A stretch of 64,000 nt of DNA from Vibrio crassostreae (lineage in GTDB: Bacteria; Pseudomonadota; Gammaproteobacteria; Enterobacterales; Vibrionaceae). This document shows positions 18,813-28,260 of this stretch, in pieces; the stretch's first letter is position 1; every line of letters starts with the position of its first letter. The stretch is taken from contig NZ_AP025476.1 of NCBI RefSeq assembly GCF_024347415.1, positions 2,356,001 through 2,420,000 of the forward strand, read 5' to 3'. The notes under the pieces are model-generated. The model ran no database searches. It saw nothing but the letters and a program-made list of their open reading frames with translations, and was not told the DNA's origin. Position numbers and translations under genes: made by a program.

Positions 18813-18971
18813 GAGCCAAACAATCCTTTCACTTTTCTTTACAACTTTTGTTTATCAATTCAAAAAATCATATTAAATCCGTGTTGAGATCATGTTTCCA
18901 CTCGTAGGAATGCTGTTACTCTTACTGCAACAAAAGAATACAACATTTAGTTTTTTAGTGAGGCTCCTCCC

Positions 18972-19472
18972 ATGGAAATGACCAATGCTCAGCGTCTAAT
19001 TCTATCAAATCAATACTACCTAATGTCTCAAATGGATCCTGAGAACTCCGCTAAATATCAACGCCTACAAACGATTGTAGAGCGCGGTTACGAACTCCAA
19101 ATGCGTGAGCTTAACAAAGAGTTTGGTTGTTTGACTGAAGCAGAATGTCGCGAAATTATCGACATCATGGAGATGTACCATGCAATGCAAGAGTCAAACA
19201 AAATGCTAGCAGAACAAGAGCGCGCTGAAGTTGATCAACGCCGTCTGCAGTTCTTAGGTTTTGATATCGCTTCTGAAGCGCAAATCGTACACTACGTGCG
19301 TTTCCTTGTTGACTCTGAAGGTCTTTACCCTCAATTCGACAAAGCGGATCACCACTTCAATAGCCAAATGCCAATGCTAGACAAATACCGTCGCATGCTA
19401 ACAACGTGGCGCAACTGCCCTCGTCAATACCACCTATGTGCGACAGAGCTGTCTCAAATCTTCAGTGCTTAA
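18972..19472 (+). CDS. yfbU: YfbU family protein (UPF0304)
   Basis: 166 residues, nearly co-linear with E. coli Yfb[60 protein letters not shown] and CPRQYHL are shared. Soluble, mainly helical and cytoplasmic; function unknown, although E. coli YfbU has been linked to cell death phenotypes. Single gene, ATG at 18972 with AGGCTCCTCC just upstream. It ends in a terminator shared with the convergent mipA-like gene. Confidence 0.92.
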   Translation: MEMTNAQRLILSNQYYLMSQMDPENSAKYQRLQTIVERGYELQMRELNKEFGCLTEAECREIIDIMEMYHAMQESNKMLAEQERAEVDQRRLQFLGFDIASEAQIVHYVRFLVDSEGLYPQFDKADHHFNSQMPMLDKYRRMLTTWRNCPRQYHLCATELSQIFSA

Positions 19473-19515
19473 TGTGTGAAAAAATAAGCCTTAATTTGGC
19501 TTATAAAGTTTCAAA

Positions 19516-19549
19516 TAAAAAGGGTTACTCACATGAGTAACCCTTTTTT
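19516..19549. terminator. Bidirectional terminator between yfbU and the mipA-like gene
   Basis: Perfect stem AAAAAGGGTTACTC/GAGTAACCCTTTTT with an ACAT loop, between convergent genes. A weaker hairpin (AATAAGCC/GGCTTATA) sits just before it. Confidence 0.9.
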
Positions 19550-19567
19550 GTATTCGCTTCTTTTTAA

Positions 19568-20323
19568 CTAGAAAACGTAAGCAACACCAACGTTTGCCGC
19601 CATATTGATCCCGCTTTCCAGGATAGGGCTTTTCTCGATATCACCTTCTAGATTGGTGTAACGAACACCGCCAGTCACTCGAACATTCGGCGTTACATGT
19701 AAGTAGCCACCTAAACCAATAAAGTACTGCCCGTCCCAATCTGCATCGAACTCATTCAAGTTCGTTCTCGACGCTTCTGCCGAGCTCACACCAAACAAGT
19801 GGTTGTTCAAGCGTTCACTGTTATAAGCGTAACCAATAGATGGAGTAATCGCCCAACCATTTCGGCGAATAGGTAGGCGCCATGCCGCTTCTGCGTAAAT
19901 ACCGTTGTGTTTAAAGCCTAAATCCGACCCCGCCGTCGCTTCAAACATACCCACCATAGTGATCACTTGATAGCTTACGCCACCCAATACTGAAGCTTCA
20001 CGCTCATCTAATTTTTGAATATCCACGTTATCAGAATCACCCGGCTTTAATGTTCTTGAATCGTACACCGCTCGAAAAACGATGTTTTGCGGTGAACCCG
20101 CAGGAAATAAACGATAGCCAGCACTGAAACCACGCATGAAAAAGTGCTCGCCTTCATAACCAATCATTGGAATAACTGCGCGGTTTGACGGCGTATCTTT
20201 ATAAACGGCAGGAGAGTAGGAAGCAGCCACACCCAATGACCATTGTGATATTTTTGCGTGTGTAGCGGTCGCCATGAGCATTGTCGTTCCAACAAAGGCG
20301 ATTTTTAACCTGAGACTCTTCAC
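19568..20323 (-). CDS. MipA/OmpV family outer-membrane protein
   Basis: 251 residues: signal peptide ending ATATHA at about 23, then SQWSLGVAASYSPAVYKDTP and alternating amphipathic strands that end in the aromatic barrel signature VGVAYVF. This matches MipA/OmpV, small outer-membrane beta-barrels; MipA was named as a scaffold between MltA and PBP1B, OmpV as an osmotically regulated Vibrio protein. The precise role here is unknown. The last residue is Phe, as expected for BAM recognition. Monocistronic, divergent from prkA. Confidence 0.82.
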   Translation of the reverse strand: MKSLRLKIAFVGTTMLMATATHAKISQWSLGVAASYSPAVYKDTPSNRAVIPMIGYEGEHFFMRGFSAGYRLFPAGSPQNIVFRAVYDSRTLKPGDSDNVDIQKLDEREASVLGGVSYQVITMVGMFEATAGSDLGFKHNGIYAEAAWRLPIRRNGWAITPSIGYAYNSERLNNHLFGVSSAEASRTNLNEFDADWDGQYFIGLGGYLHVTPNVRVTGGVRYTNLEGDIEKSPILESGINMAANVGVAYVF

Positions 20324-20677
20324 TATTTCTACCTATTTTTTAAGCGATTTTTGATAACGCCGCGCATTATATGGTATTTCATTCCAAAAAATCAATAATG
20401 CTTCGTTATACATCCAACACACATAAATCCACGGCAAGAATTGGAAAGCCTCCTAAAATCACAAAACAAACCGTCGATACCCCATGAATGTAAAATAATT
20501 CGATTCCTCTCGGCTCAAGTTGCCCATTGCTTTCGTTAGCCATTCAACACACAAAATTGTAAATAAATACATAATTGTTAAGCAAAATTGTCGAAGCGGG
20601 TCTAACCTTAAAATGTAGGGAGAGCCTATTTTTCAATCGCTCGTCAGTTTTGACTGGTTAACAAGGGGAATGTGACT
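20324..20677. other. Divergent intergenic region between mipA-like and prkA genes
   Basis: About 350 bases with no gene. It should contain both promoters. I looked for a sigma-54 element (GG-N10-GC) before prkA, since E. coli yeaG uses one, and found no convincing match. Confidence 0.4.
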
Positions 20678-22612
20678 ATGAGTATTTTTGACCACTATCA
20701 ATCACGTTATGAAGCAGCCAAGGAAGAAGAGCTGACATTGCAAGAGTTCTTAGCGCTGTGTAAAGACGATAAAAGTGCTTACGCGAATGCTGCCGAGCGC
20801 TTATTACTAGCCATTGGCGAACCTGAGGTCATTGACACCGCTCAAGACCCTCAACTGAGTCGTATTTTCTCGAACCGTGTCATCTCACGCTACAGCGAAT
20901 TTAAAGATTTCTACGGCATGGAAGATGCGATTGAACAGATTGTGTCTTACTTAAAACATGCTGCACAAGGTTTAGAAGAACGTAAACAAATCCTTTACCT
21001 ACTTGGCCCTGTGGGCGGTGGTAAATCATCTCTTGCTGAAAAACTCAAAGCCCTGATGCAGAAACTACCAATCTATGTATTGTCTGCTGACGGTGAACGA
21101 AGCCCAGTAAACGATCACCCATTCTGTCTATTCGATGTTAACGAAGACGGTGACTTATTGAAGAACGAATATGGCATTGAGAAACGCTATCTTCGCTCAA
21201 TTATGTCTCCGTGGGCAGCAAAACGTCTGCACGATTTTGGCGGTGATATTTCCAAATTCAAAGTCATCAAACTGCGCCCTTCGATTCTCGATCAAGTAGC
21301 GATCGCTAAAACAGAGCCTGGTGATGAAAACAACCAAGATATTTCGTCTCTGGTTGGTAAGGTGGATATTCGTAAACTTGAGCACTTCTCTCAAGATGAT
21401 CCTGATGCCTACAGCTACTCTGGTGCGCTATGTAAAGCCAACCAAGGTGTGATGGAATTCGTGGAGATGTTTAAAGCGCCAATCAAGGTATTACACCCAC
21501 TACTAACGGCAACACAAGAAGGTAACTTCAACGGTACCGAAGGGCTTTCTGCACTGCCATTTGACGGTATGATTCTGGCTCACTCGAACGAATCTGAGTG
21601 GCAGACCTTCCGTAACAACAAAAACAACGAAGCCTTCCTCGACCGTGTGTACATTGTAAAAGTCCCTTACTGTTTACGCGTCTCTGAAGAAGTCAAGATC
21701 TACAAGAAGCTGCTTGAACACAGTGAGCTATCCAAAGCCCCTTGTTCACCAAGCACGCTCGACCTGCTATCGCAATTCAGCATCCTATCGAGACTGAAAG
21801 AACCTGAAAACTCTTCTCTGTTCTCAAAAATGCGGGTTTACGATGGTGAGACTCTAAAAGACACAGATCCAAAAGCGAAGAGCTACCAAGAGTACCGAGA
21901 CTACGCAGGCGTTGACGAAGGTATGTCTGGGCTATCGACACGTTTCGCCTTTAAGATCCTGTCTCGCGTGTTTAACTTCGACCAAGCCGAAGTGGCCGCC
22001 AACCCAGTGCACCTGTTCTACGTTATTGAGCAGCAAATCGAACGTGAGCAGTTCCCTCAAGAAACCGCCGAGAAGTATCTAGAGTTCTTGAAAGGATACC
22101 TAGTACCACGCTACGTAGAGTTCATCGGTAAAGAGATTCAAACCGCTTACCTAGAGTCTTACTCTGAGTACGGTCAAAATATCTTCGACCGCTACGTGAC
22201 TTACGCTGACTTCTGGATTCAAGACCAAGAGTACCGCGATCCAGAAACAGGCCAGCTATTTGACCGCGCTTCTCTGAATGGTGAACTTGAGAAAATAGAG
22301 AAAACAGCCGGTATCAGTAACCCTAAAGACTTCCGAAATGAGATTGTGAACTTTGTGCTTCGTGCCAAAGCCAACAATAACGGTCAAAACCCTGTGTGGA
22401 CGAGCTACGAGAAACTGCGCACTGTGATTGAGAAGAAAATGTTCTCTAACACAGAAGAGCTACTTCCTGTTATCTCATTCAACGCTAAGACCTCAACGGA
22501 TGATCAGAAAAAACACGACGACTTCGTTGCTCGTATGATGGAAAAAGGCTACACCGAGAAACAAGTTAGACTGCTATCTGAGTGGTATCTAAGAGTTCGT
22601 AAATCCTCATAA
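20678..22612 (+). CDS. prkA: PrkA (YeaG) family serine protein kinase
   Basis: About 644 residues, the same length as E. coli YeaG and near-identical at the start (SIFDHYQSRYEAAKEEELTLQEFL). A P-loop GPVGGGKSS lies at about residues 110-118 in an AAA-type ATPase domain (YGMEDAIEQIVSYLKHAAQGLEERKQILYL before it), followed by the PrkA C-terminal domain. The family is linked to stress and stationary-phase responses; kinase activity is reported for relatives. The ATG at 20678 is chosen because AAGGGG lies 9 bases before it; a GTG at 20672 is too close. First gene of prkA-yeaH-spoVR. Confidence 0.94.
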   Translation: MSIFDHYQSRYEAAKEEELTLQEFLALCKDDKSAYANAAERLLLAIGEPEVIDTAQDPQLSRIFSNRVISRYSEFKDFYGMEDAIEQIVSYLKHAAQGLEERKQILYLLGPVGGGKSSLAEKLKALMQKLPIYVLSADGERSPVNDHPFCLFDVNEDGDLLKNEYGIEKRYLRSIMSPWAAKRLHDFGGDISKFKVIKLRPSILDQVAIAKTEPGDENNQDISSLVGKVDIRKLEHFSQDDPDAYSYSGALCKANQGVMEFVEMFKAPIKVLHPLLTATQEGNFNGTEGLSALPFDGMILAHSNESEWQTFRNNKNNEAFLDRVYIVKVPYCLRVSEEVKIYKKLLEHSELSKAPCSPSTLDLLSQFSILSRLKEPENSSLFSKMRVYDGETLKDTDPKAKSYQEYRDYAGVDEGMSGLSTRFAFKILSRVFNFDQAEVAANPVHLFYVIEQQIEREQFPQETAEKYLEFLKGYLVPRYVEFIGKEIQTAYLESYSEYGQNIFDRYVTYADFWIQDQEYRDPETGQLFDRASLNGELEKIEKTAGISNPKDFRNEIVNFVLRAKANNNGQNPVWTSYEKLRTVIEKKMFSNTEELLPVISFNAKTSTDDQKKHDDFVARMMEKGYTEKQVRLLSEWYLRVRKSS

Positions 22613-22625
22613 ACCAAACTGTATT

Positions 22626-22690
22626 GAGCTGCTCACGTGAGCAGCTCGTACAAAGCAATAACTCTTATATCCTAATAACTCTTATACCCT
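22626..22690. repeat. 22-bp perfect palindrome plus 17-bp tandem duplication between prkA and yeaH
   Basis: 22626-22647 is a perfect palindrome with arms GAGCTGCTCAC/GTGAGCAGCTC. Just after it, at 22657-22673 and 22674-22690, the sequence AATAACTCTTATATCCT appears twice (16 of 17 identical). The palindrome could fold as an intercistronic mRNA hairpin. Confidence 0.85.
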
Positions 22691-22732
22691 AATAAAAAGT
22701 AGGATCGTGACATCAGCTGAGAGGGAGTTCTT

Positions 22733-24004
22733 ATGGCACAATTTATCGATCGGAGGCTCAATGGCAAGAATAAGAGTGCTGTAAATAGACAGCGATTCTT
22801 ACGACGCCATAAAGAGCAAATCAAAGAATCTGTGGCCGATGCAGTCAACCGACGCTCAATCACCAATACTGAAACGGGTGAAGACGTCACTATTCCCCAT
22901 AAAGACATCAAAGAGCCGAACTTTCACCAAGGTCAAGGCGGCGTCAGAGAGCGCGTTCACCCAGGTAATGATCAGTTCATCACGGGTGATAAAATTGAGC
23001 GCCCTAAAGGTGGCGGTCAAGGTGGTGGTTCAGGCCAAGGTGATGCAAGTCCTGATGGCGAAGGCCAAGATGAATTTACCTTCCAAATTTCAAAAGATGA
23101 GTATCTTGATATTCTCTTTGAAGATTTAGCTCTGCCTAATCTAGAGAAGAATCAGGTCAACAAAATCACCGAATGGAAAACCCACCGTTCTGGTTATCAA
23201 AGTGCGGGGATTCCATCCAACATCGCTATTGTTCGTTCACTGCAGCAATCGCTAGCTCGTAGAACCGCGATGACAGCAGGTAAAAAGCGCGAGCTTAACC
23301 TACTGATGGAGCAACTTGACCAAGTTAAAATGACGGAACCGGCACAACCCTTCGAAGAGAGTCGCTTGAAAGAAGAGATTGCCGAGCTACGTAAAAAAAT
23401 TGAAAACGTGCCATTCATTGATACCTTCGACTTACGTTTTAAAAACTATGAGAAGCGCCCTATTCCATCTAGCCAAGCGGTAATGTTCTGTTTGATGGAT
23501 GTGTCAGGCTCAATGGATCAAGCCACCAAAGACATCGCAAAACGTTTCTACGTACTGCTTTATTTGTTCCTCAATCGTACCTACGAAAACGTCGATGTGG
23601 TGTTTATTCGTCACCATACTCAAGCAAAAGAAGTCGACGAGCATGAGTTCTTCTACTCACAAGAAACGGGCGGCACCATCGTTTCTAGTGCACTGAAATT
23701 AATGAAAGAAATTGTCGCAGACCGTTATCCAGCTAATGAGTGGAATATCTATGCGGCACAAGCTTCTGATGGTGATAACTGGGCTGACGACTCACCTCGT
23801 TGTAAAGAGCTGTTGGTCAATACGCTTCTACCAACTTGTCAGTATTACTCTTATATCGAAATCACACGCCGCTCTCACCAAACGCTTTGGCACGAGTATG
23901 AGAAGTTAGAAGCAAGCTTCGACAACTTCGCAATGAAAAACATTAAAACGGTGGATGATATTTTTCCTGTGTTTAGAGAACTGTTCCAGAAAGAGACAGC
24001 GTAA
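22733..24004 (+). CDS. yeaH: YeaH family protein (DUF444) with VWA domain
   Basis: 423 residues. It starts [30 protein letters not shown], a basic region typical of YeaH/YhbH. A low-complexity Gly-rich stretch (around residues 88-105, [12 protein letters not shown]) follows. The C-terminal von Willebrand A domain has the metal site DVSGSMD (Asp256, Ser258, Ser260). It probably works with PrkA and SpoVR as a stress module; molecular role unknown. It is 120 bases after prkA and 11 bases before spoVR, consistent with one operon. The ATG at 22733 follows GAGGGAG. Confidence 0.92.
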   Translation: MAQFIDRRLNGKNKSAVNRQRFLRRHKEQIKESVADAVNRRSITNTETGEDVTIPHKDIKEPNFHQGQGGVRERVHPGNDQFITGDKIERPKGGGQGGGSGQGDASPDGEGQDEFTFQISKDEYLDILFEDLALPNLEKNQVNKITEWKTHRSGYQSAGIPSNIAIVRSLQQSLARRTAMTAGKKRELNLLMEQLDQVKMTEPAQPFEESRLKEEIAELRKKIENVPFIDTFDLRFKNYEKRPIPSSQAVMFCLMDVSGSMDQATKDIAKRFYVLLYLFLNRTYENVDVVFIRHHTQAKEVDEHEFFYSQETGGTIVSSALKLMKEIVADRYPANEWNIYAAQASDGDNWADDSPRCKELLVNTLLPTCQYYSYIEITRRSHQTLWHEYEKLEASFDNFAMKNIKTVDDIFPVFRELFQKETA

Positions 24005-24015
24005 GGGAGTTTGCC

Positions 24016-25578
24016 ATGACAGCGAAATCAAACGTTGCAGAGAAAGACAAAGCTGCAAAAAAGAAAAACAACAAGATGCTGCCTGATGGTCCAGATTGGA
24101 CATTCAATCTCTTGGAACAATATCACGTCGAAATTAAGCGTGTGGCGCAGCATTACCGTTTAGATACTTACCAGAACCAAATTGAAGTGATCACTTCAGA
24201 GCAGATGATGGATGCATACTCAAGCATTGGTATGCCTATCAATTACAACCACTGGTCATTTGGTAAGAAATTCATTCAAACTGAGCAAAACTATAAGCAT
24301 GGTCAGATGGGCTTAGCATACGAAATTGTGATCAATTCAGACCCTTGTATCGCTTATCTGATGGAAGAGAACACGGTCACGATGCAGGCACTGGTAATGG
24401 CGCACGCTTGTTACGGCCACAACTCTTTCTTTAAAGGCAACTACCTGTTCCAGACCTGGACAGACGCTAGTTCTATCATCGATTACTTACTGTTCGCTAA
24501 GAAGTACATTAGTGGTTGTGAAGAGAAGTATGGCGTCGCTGAGGTCGAGCAACTCCTTGATTCTTGCCATGCATTAATGAATTACGGCGTAGACCGATAC
24601 AAACGTCCTGAGAAGATTTCCATTGCCGAAGAAACCGCAAGGCAGGAAGAGCGAGAGGCTTATCTGCAATCTCAAGTCAACGAGCTATGGAGAACTGTGC
24701 CAAAAAATCAAGACAAGGAAAAAGAGACCAAAATCCGCTTTCCTAGCGAACCTCAAGAGAACATTCTCTACTTTATCGAGAAGAATGCACCACTACTTGA
24801 ACCTTGGCAGCGTGAGTGTGTTCGTATTGTTCGCAAGGTGAGCCAATACTTCTATCCTCAGAAACAAACACAAGTGATGAATGAAGGTTGGGCTACCTTC
24901 TGGCACTACACCATTCTCAACCACCTTTACGACGAAGGTTTGGTGAGTGACAAGTTCATCTTAGAGTTCCTGCACAGCCATACTAGTGTGGTCGCACAAC
25001 CTGCTTACAATAGCCCTTACTTCAGCGGGATAAACCCTTACGCACTCGGCTTCGCGATGTTTAGAGACATACGACGCATCTGTGAAGAGCCAACCGATGA
25101 AGACCGAGAGTGGTTCCCAGACCTGGCCGGAAGTGATTGGTTAGAAGCGGTGCATTTTGCGATGCACAATTTCAAAGATGAAAGCTTTATCAGCCAATAC
25201 CTTTCTCCAAAGATCATTCGAGACTTTAAGCTGTTCTCAGTGCTCGACGACGACCGTAAAAACACCATTGAGGTAAGTGCTATTCATGATGACCCGGGCT
25301 ATCGCCTGATTCGTGAAAAGCTTGCGGCTCAATACAACCTAAGTAATCTTGAACCTAATATTCAGGTGTTTAACGTCGATGTTCGTGGTGATCGTTCAAT
25401 GACACTACAGTATGTGCCTCATGACCGTATCCCGCTTGACAAAGGCTACGATGAAGTGATGAAGCATCTCTATCGCTTGTGGGGCTTTGACGTAATTCTT
25501 GAGGAACTCAAAGACACGGGGCATCGAGAAATTCTAACCACTTGTCCGAAACGCAATGATTATGGAGCCAAGATTTAA
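24016..25578 (+). CDS. spoVR: SpoVR family protein
   Basis: 520 residues (E. coli relative YcgB). Recognisable segments are GPDWTFNLLEQYH, IGMPINYNHWSFGKKF, AHACYGHNSFFKGNYLF, NEGWATFWHYTI and NPYALGFAMFRDI. The family is soluble, named from a B. subtilis spore-cortex gene, and is widespread in non-sporulating bacteria, where it accompanies PrkA and YeaH; biochemical activity is unknown. The conserved His/Glu in HACYGHNSF and NEGWATFWH might bind metal, which is a guess. The ATG at 24016 follows AAGGGAG, 11 bases after yeaH. Confidence 0.93.
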   Translation: MTAKSNVAEKDKAAKKKNNKMLPDGPDWTFNLLEQYHVEIKRVAQHYRLDTYQNQIEVITSEQMMDAYSSIGMPINYNHWSFGKKFIQTEQNYKHGQMGLAYEIVINSDPCIAYLMEENTVTMQALVMAHACYGHNSFFKGNYLFQTWTDASSIIDYLLFAKKYISGCEEKYGVAEVEQLLDSCHALMNYGVDRYKRPEKISIAEETARQEEREAYLQSQVNELWRTVPKNQDKEKETKIRFPSEPQENILYFIEKNAPLLEPWQRECVRIVRKVSQYFYPQKQTQVMNEGWATFWHYTILNHLYDEGLVSDKFILEFLHSHTSVVAQPAYNSPYFSGINPYALGFAMFRDIRRICEEPTDEDREWFPDLAGSDWLEAVHFAMHNFKDESFISQYLSPKIIRDFKLFSVLDDDRKNTIEVSAIHDDPGYRLIREKLAAQYNLSNLEPNIQVFNVDVRGDRSMTLQYVPHDRIPLDKGYDEVMKHLYRLWGFDVILEELKDTGHREILTTCPKRNDYGAKI

Positions 25579-25662
25579 TATCCATCATAGTAAGTAGATA
25601 ATGGGTAGAAAACTCCGCTCCCCCTACAACATAGTGGTCACCCGCTCGGAAGTGGAGCAATA

Positions 25663-25701
25663 AAAAAGCGCATAAGTCATCAGACTTATGCGCTTTCTTT
25701 T
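25663..25701. terminator. Bidirectional terminator between spoVR and sohB
   Basis: Perfect stem AAAGCGCATAAGTC/GACTTATGCGCTTT with an ATCA loop, A-rich and T-rich flanks, between convergent genes. Confidence 0.88.
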
Positions 25702-25722
25702 CAAGGCTCGAACTAAATAAGC

Positions 25723-26790
25723 TTAAACAATCGGCTTTTGGCCGCGTTCAATCAGCTTCATCAGCACGCTGTCTGCAGATTTACCAGCAACGCCTGCAAG
25801 CTTGTCTGACAGCTTTTTCTTCTGTACGTAGTGAATCGCTAGAACCGTCTTGTCTTTGCATGCTTCTACAACTAGGTCATCAGAAGTACGGATCTCATCC
25901 ACCAGCCCAAGTTCATGTGCTTGCGTACCAAACCAGTGCTCACCCGTTGCAACCTTATCAAGGTCTAGCGCTGGACGATGGTCACGAATGAAGTCTTTGA
26001 ATAGACCATGTGTCTCTTCTAGCTCTTCTTTAAACTTCTCACGCGCTTTATCGCTGTTCTCACCAAACATGGTTAGCGTGCGTTTGTACTCACCTGCTGT
26101 TAACTGTTCAAACTCAATATCATGCTTTTTAAGCAGTTTATTGAAGTTGGGCAATTGAGCGATAACACCAATAGAGCCAACAATAGAGAAAGGTGCCGAC
26201 ACAATTTTGTCTGCGATACATGCCATCATGTAACCACCACTTGCTGCTACTTTGTCTACCGAGATAGTCAGAGGCAAGCCTGCTGCTTTAATACGATCAA
26301 GTTGAGAAGATGCCAAACCATAGCCGTGAACCATGCCACCGCCAGATTCAAGCTTAAGCAATACTTCATCGCCTTCACGAGCAACAGCCAGAACCGCCGT
26401 TACCTCTTCACGTAATGAAGCTACTTCTTTCGCATCAATGCTGCCGTTAAAATCAAGAACGAATAGATGTGGTTCACGCTTGCTATCAAGCTCACCCTCT
26501 TTCGCTGCTTTCTTCACTTCTTTACCGCGTGATTTTACTTTCTCTTTTTCCGCTTTCTTTTCTGCTTTATCACGGGCTTTGATGAAAGCATCATCGTGTA
26601 GATGGTGCTCTAGTTGTTCAATCGTCTGTTTATGGTGTTCAGATAGGTTCGTGATTTCCAGCTCACCTTTAATTGCGTTTGATTTCCCACCCACAGATTT
26701 AGCAATCACTAAAATTGCAATGATGGCGATTACAACGGTCGCAATCTTGGCTAAAAACAAGCCGTAGTCCAACAAAAATTCCAATGTCAT
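25723..26790 (-). CDS. sohB: SohB family inner-membrane serine protease (S49)
   Basis: 355 residues with one N-terminal membrane helix (about 5-30), a charged Lys/Glu-rich region (70-105, EKKAEKEKVKSRGKEVKKA) and a signal-peptide-peptidase A domain. The Ser/Lys dyad is Ser184 in VAASGGYMMA and Lys236 in AGEYKRTLT. SohB is a periplasmic-facing or membrane protease, a high-copy suppressor of htrA (degP) loss in E. coli. Divergent from the yciK-like gene with about 135 bases between. Confidence 0.93.
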   Translation of the reverse strand: MTLEFLLDYGLFLAKIATVVIAIIAILVIAKSVGGKSNAIKGELEITNLSEHHKQTIEQLEHHLHDDAFIKARDKAEKKAEKEKVKSRGKEVKKAAKEGELDSKREPHLFVLDFNGSIDAKEVASLREEVTAVLAVAREGDEVLLKLESGGGMVHGYGLASSQLDRIKAAGLPLTISVDKVAASGGYMMACIADKIVSAPFSIVGSIGVIAQLPNFNKLLKKHDIEFEQLTAGEYKRTLTMFGENSDKAREKFKEELEETHGLFKDFIRDHRPALDLDKVATGEHWFGTQAHELGLVDEIRTSDDLVVEACKDKTVLAIHYVQKKKLSDKLAGVAGKSADSVLMKLIERGQKPIV

Positions 26791-26927
26791 ATCCCCTATT
26801 GTATGAATTAGTGTATTGTAACCATCTTGTCACGATTACCAAGAATTTCTCATCATTCCTGCGGTTATCTGTGTGATTAAACATCAATGGAATGACGAAC
26901 ATAATAAAAGAAAGAAGGATAAGCACA

Positions 26928-27668
26928 GTGGATTACCCAATCTCTACAGATGCCCTCAAAGATAAAGTAATTTTGGTTACAGGTGCCGGTGCTGGCATTG
27001 GTCGCCAAGCTGCACTAAGCTTCGCTCAACATGGCGCAACTGTCATTCTGTTAGGCCGCAATGTAAAAAACCTAGAATTCATTTACGATGAAATCGAAAG
27101 CGCAGGCTACCCGCAGCCTGCGATTATCCCATTGGATTTAAAAGGCGCGACAAAACAGAACTACATTGATATGGCTGAAACCATTGAATCGCAGTTCGGT
27201 CGTTTAGACGGTCTACTTCATAACGCTGGCGTTCTCGGAACCCTGAGCCCGTTTGAGCAGATTGATGAAGAGACCTTTGATGATGTTATGCAGATCAATG
27301 TGAAGTCTGAATTCTTGATGACTCAAGCGCTTTTACCTGCACTTAAGAAAGCGGAAGCGGGTCGTATCGTATTCACCTCTTCTACCGTTGGTCACTCTGG
27401 CCGTGCATTCTGGGGCACTTACGCGATTTCTAAGTTTGCTACCGAAGGGATGATGCAGATCTTAGCGGATGAACTTGAAGACACAAACATCCGTGTTAAT
27501 GCGATCAACCCAGGCGGTACTCAAACGCGCATGCGTGCAAAAGCGTACCCAGGTGAAGATGCTAACAAGCTGAAAACGCCACTGGACATTATCCCACTGT
27601 ACCTACACTTAATGAATCCAAGTGTGACAGACATTAATGGCCAATGTATCGACGCTCAACCTAAGTAG
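26928..27668 (+). CDS. yciK: YciK-like short-chain dehydrogenase/reductase
   Basis: About 246 residues of the classical SDR fold: TGAGAGIGR for NAD(P) binding, HNAGVLG, catalytic Ser in FTSSTVG and YAISK. The segments VILLGRN, DVMQINV, SKFATEGMMQILADEL and NAINPGGTQTRMRA match E. coli YciK, an oxidoreductase of unknown substrate. A GTG at 26928 (VDYPIS) has AAGGAT about 8 bases upstream and is preferred to the ATG at 26892, which lacks a ribosome-binding site. The natural terminator is split by the IS element that follows. Confidence 0.88.
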   Translation: MDYPISTDALKDKVILVTGAGAGIGRQAALSFAQHGATVILLGRNVKNLEFIYDEIESAGYPQPAIIPLDLKGATKQNYIDMAETIESQFGRLDGLLHNAGVLGTLSPFEQIDEETFDDVMQINVKSEFLMTQALLPALKKAEAGRIVFTSSTVGHSGRAFWGTYAISKFATEGMMQILADELEDTNIRVNAINPGGTQTRMRAKAYPGEDANKLKTPLDIIPLYLHLMNPSVTDINGQCIDAQPK

Positions 27669-27691
27669 TTGATATTATAACCAATAACAAG

Positions 27692-27698
27692 AAGCCGC
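27692..27698 (+). terminator. Left half-stem of the yciK terminator, disrupted by the IS
   Basis: AAGCCGC at 27692-27698 pairs with GCGGCTT, followed by a T-run, at 29134-29146, on the other side of the IS element. Removing the IS would rejoin a normal hairpin with a short loop. Confidence 0.7.
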
Positions 27699-27750
27699 TT
27701 TACTTGAACTGACCCCCAATAGTTGGACACCAATTATTGGGGGTCTTTTT

Positions 27751-28260
27751 ATGTCCAAATATAGCCGAGAGCTAAAATGTATCATTGCTAAGCAATATTT
27801 AGATGGCACGTCATCTCTCTGCTTAGCAAAACAATATTCAATCTCTTCAAGACAGATACGGTATTGGGCTCAAGTCTTTGCCATCCATGGTACTGATTCA
27901 TTTTTACCAACTAAGCATGCTGCCTCTGCTCAGACAAAGCGAAAAGCATTGAATTTAATGTGGACGAATGAATGGTCTCTCACGCACACTAGCGCTGTAT
28001 TAAACCTCTCATCCCCTGGGATACTCTCTGTCTGGCTCAAACGATTTAATGAGCTGGGTATCAAAGGGCTCAAAATGCGCCAGAAAGGAAGACCCTCAAT
28101 GAAACAGCAACCTCAACGTACCACTAAGCCTGATAATGAAATGACGCTTGAGGAGCTAAAAGAGGAGTTGGTCTACTTACGAACCGAGAATGCCGTTCTA
28201 AAAAAGTTGGAAGAGTTGGAGCAGGAAAAAAACCGTCGAACAAAGAAAAAGCGGTCATAG
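27751..28260 (+). CDS. IS3-family transposase OrfA
   Basis: 169 residues. The N-terminus (KYSRELKCIIAKQYLDGTSSLCLAKQYSISSRQIRYW) is a helix-turn-helix for binding the IS ends, followed by a second HTH-like unit (ALNLMWTNEWSLTHTSAVLNLSSPGILSVWLKRF). The C-terminus (ELKEELVYLRTENAVLKKLEELEQEK) is a leucine-zipper-like coiled coil for multimerisation. The frame contains two A-rich slippery sites that can shift ribosomes into orfB. The ATG at 27751 lies inside the left end of the IS. Confidence 0.9.
   Translation: MSKYSRELKCIIAKQYLDGTSSLCLAKQYSISSRQIRYWAQVFAIHGTDSFLPTKHAASAQTKRKALNLMWTNEWSLTHTSAVLNLSSPGILSVWLKRFNELGIKGLKMRQKGRPSMKQQPQRTTKPDNEMTLEELKEELVYLRTENAVLKKLEELEQEKNRRTKKKRS
28200..28233 (+). 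promoter_or_regulatory. Programmed -1 frameshift region between orfA and orfB
   Basis: In the orfA frame the heptamer A_AAA_AAG is at 28200-28206, the standard IS150-type slippery site; a second, A_AAA_AAC, is at 28227-28233. Either allows -1 slippage into orfB. The first is the better match to known IS3 elements. Confidence 0.75.

Noticed and set aside
20590..20671. Sigma-54 promoter before prkA
   Set aside because: Looked for because E. coli yeaG uses sigma-54, but no GG-N10-GC element was found.
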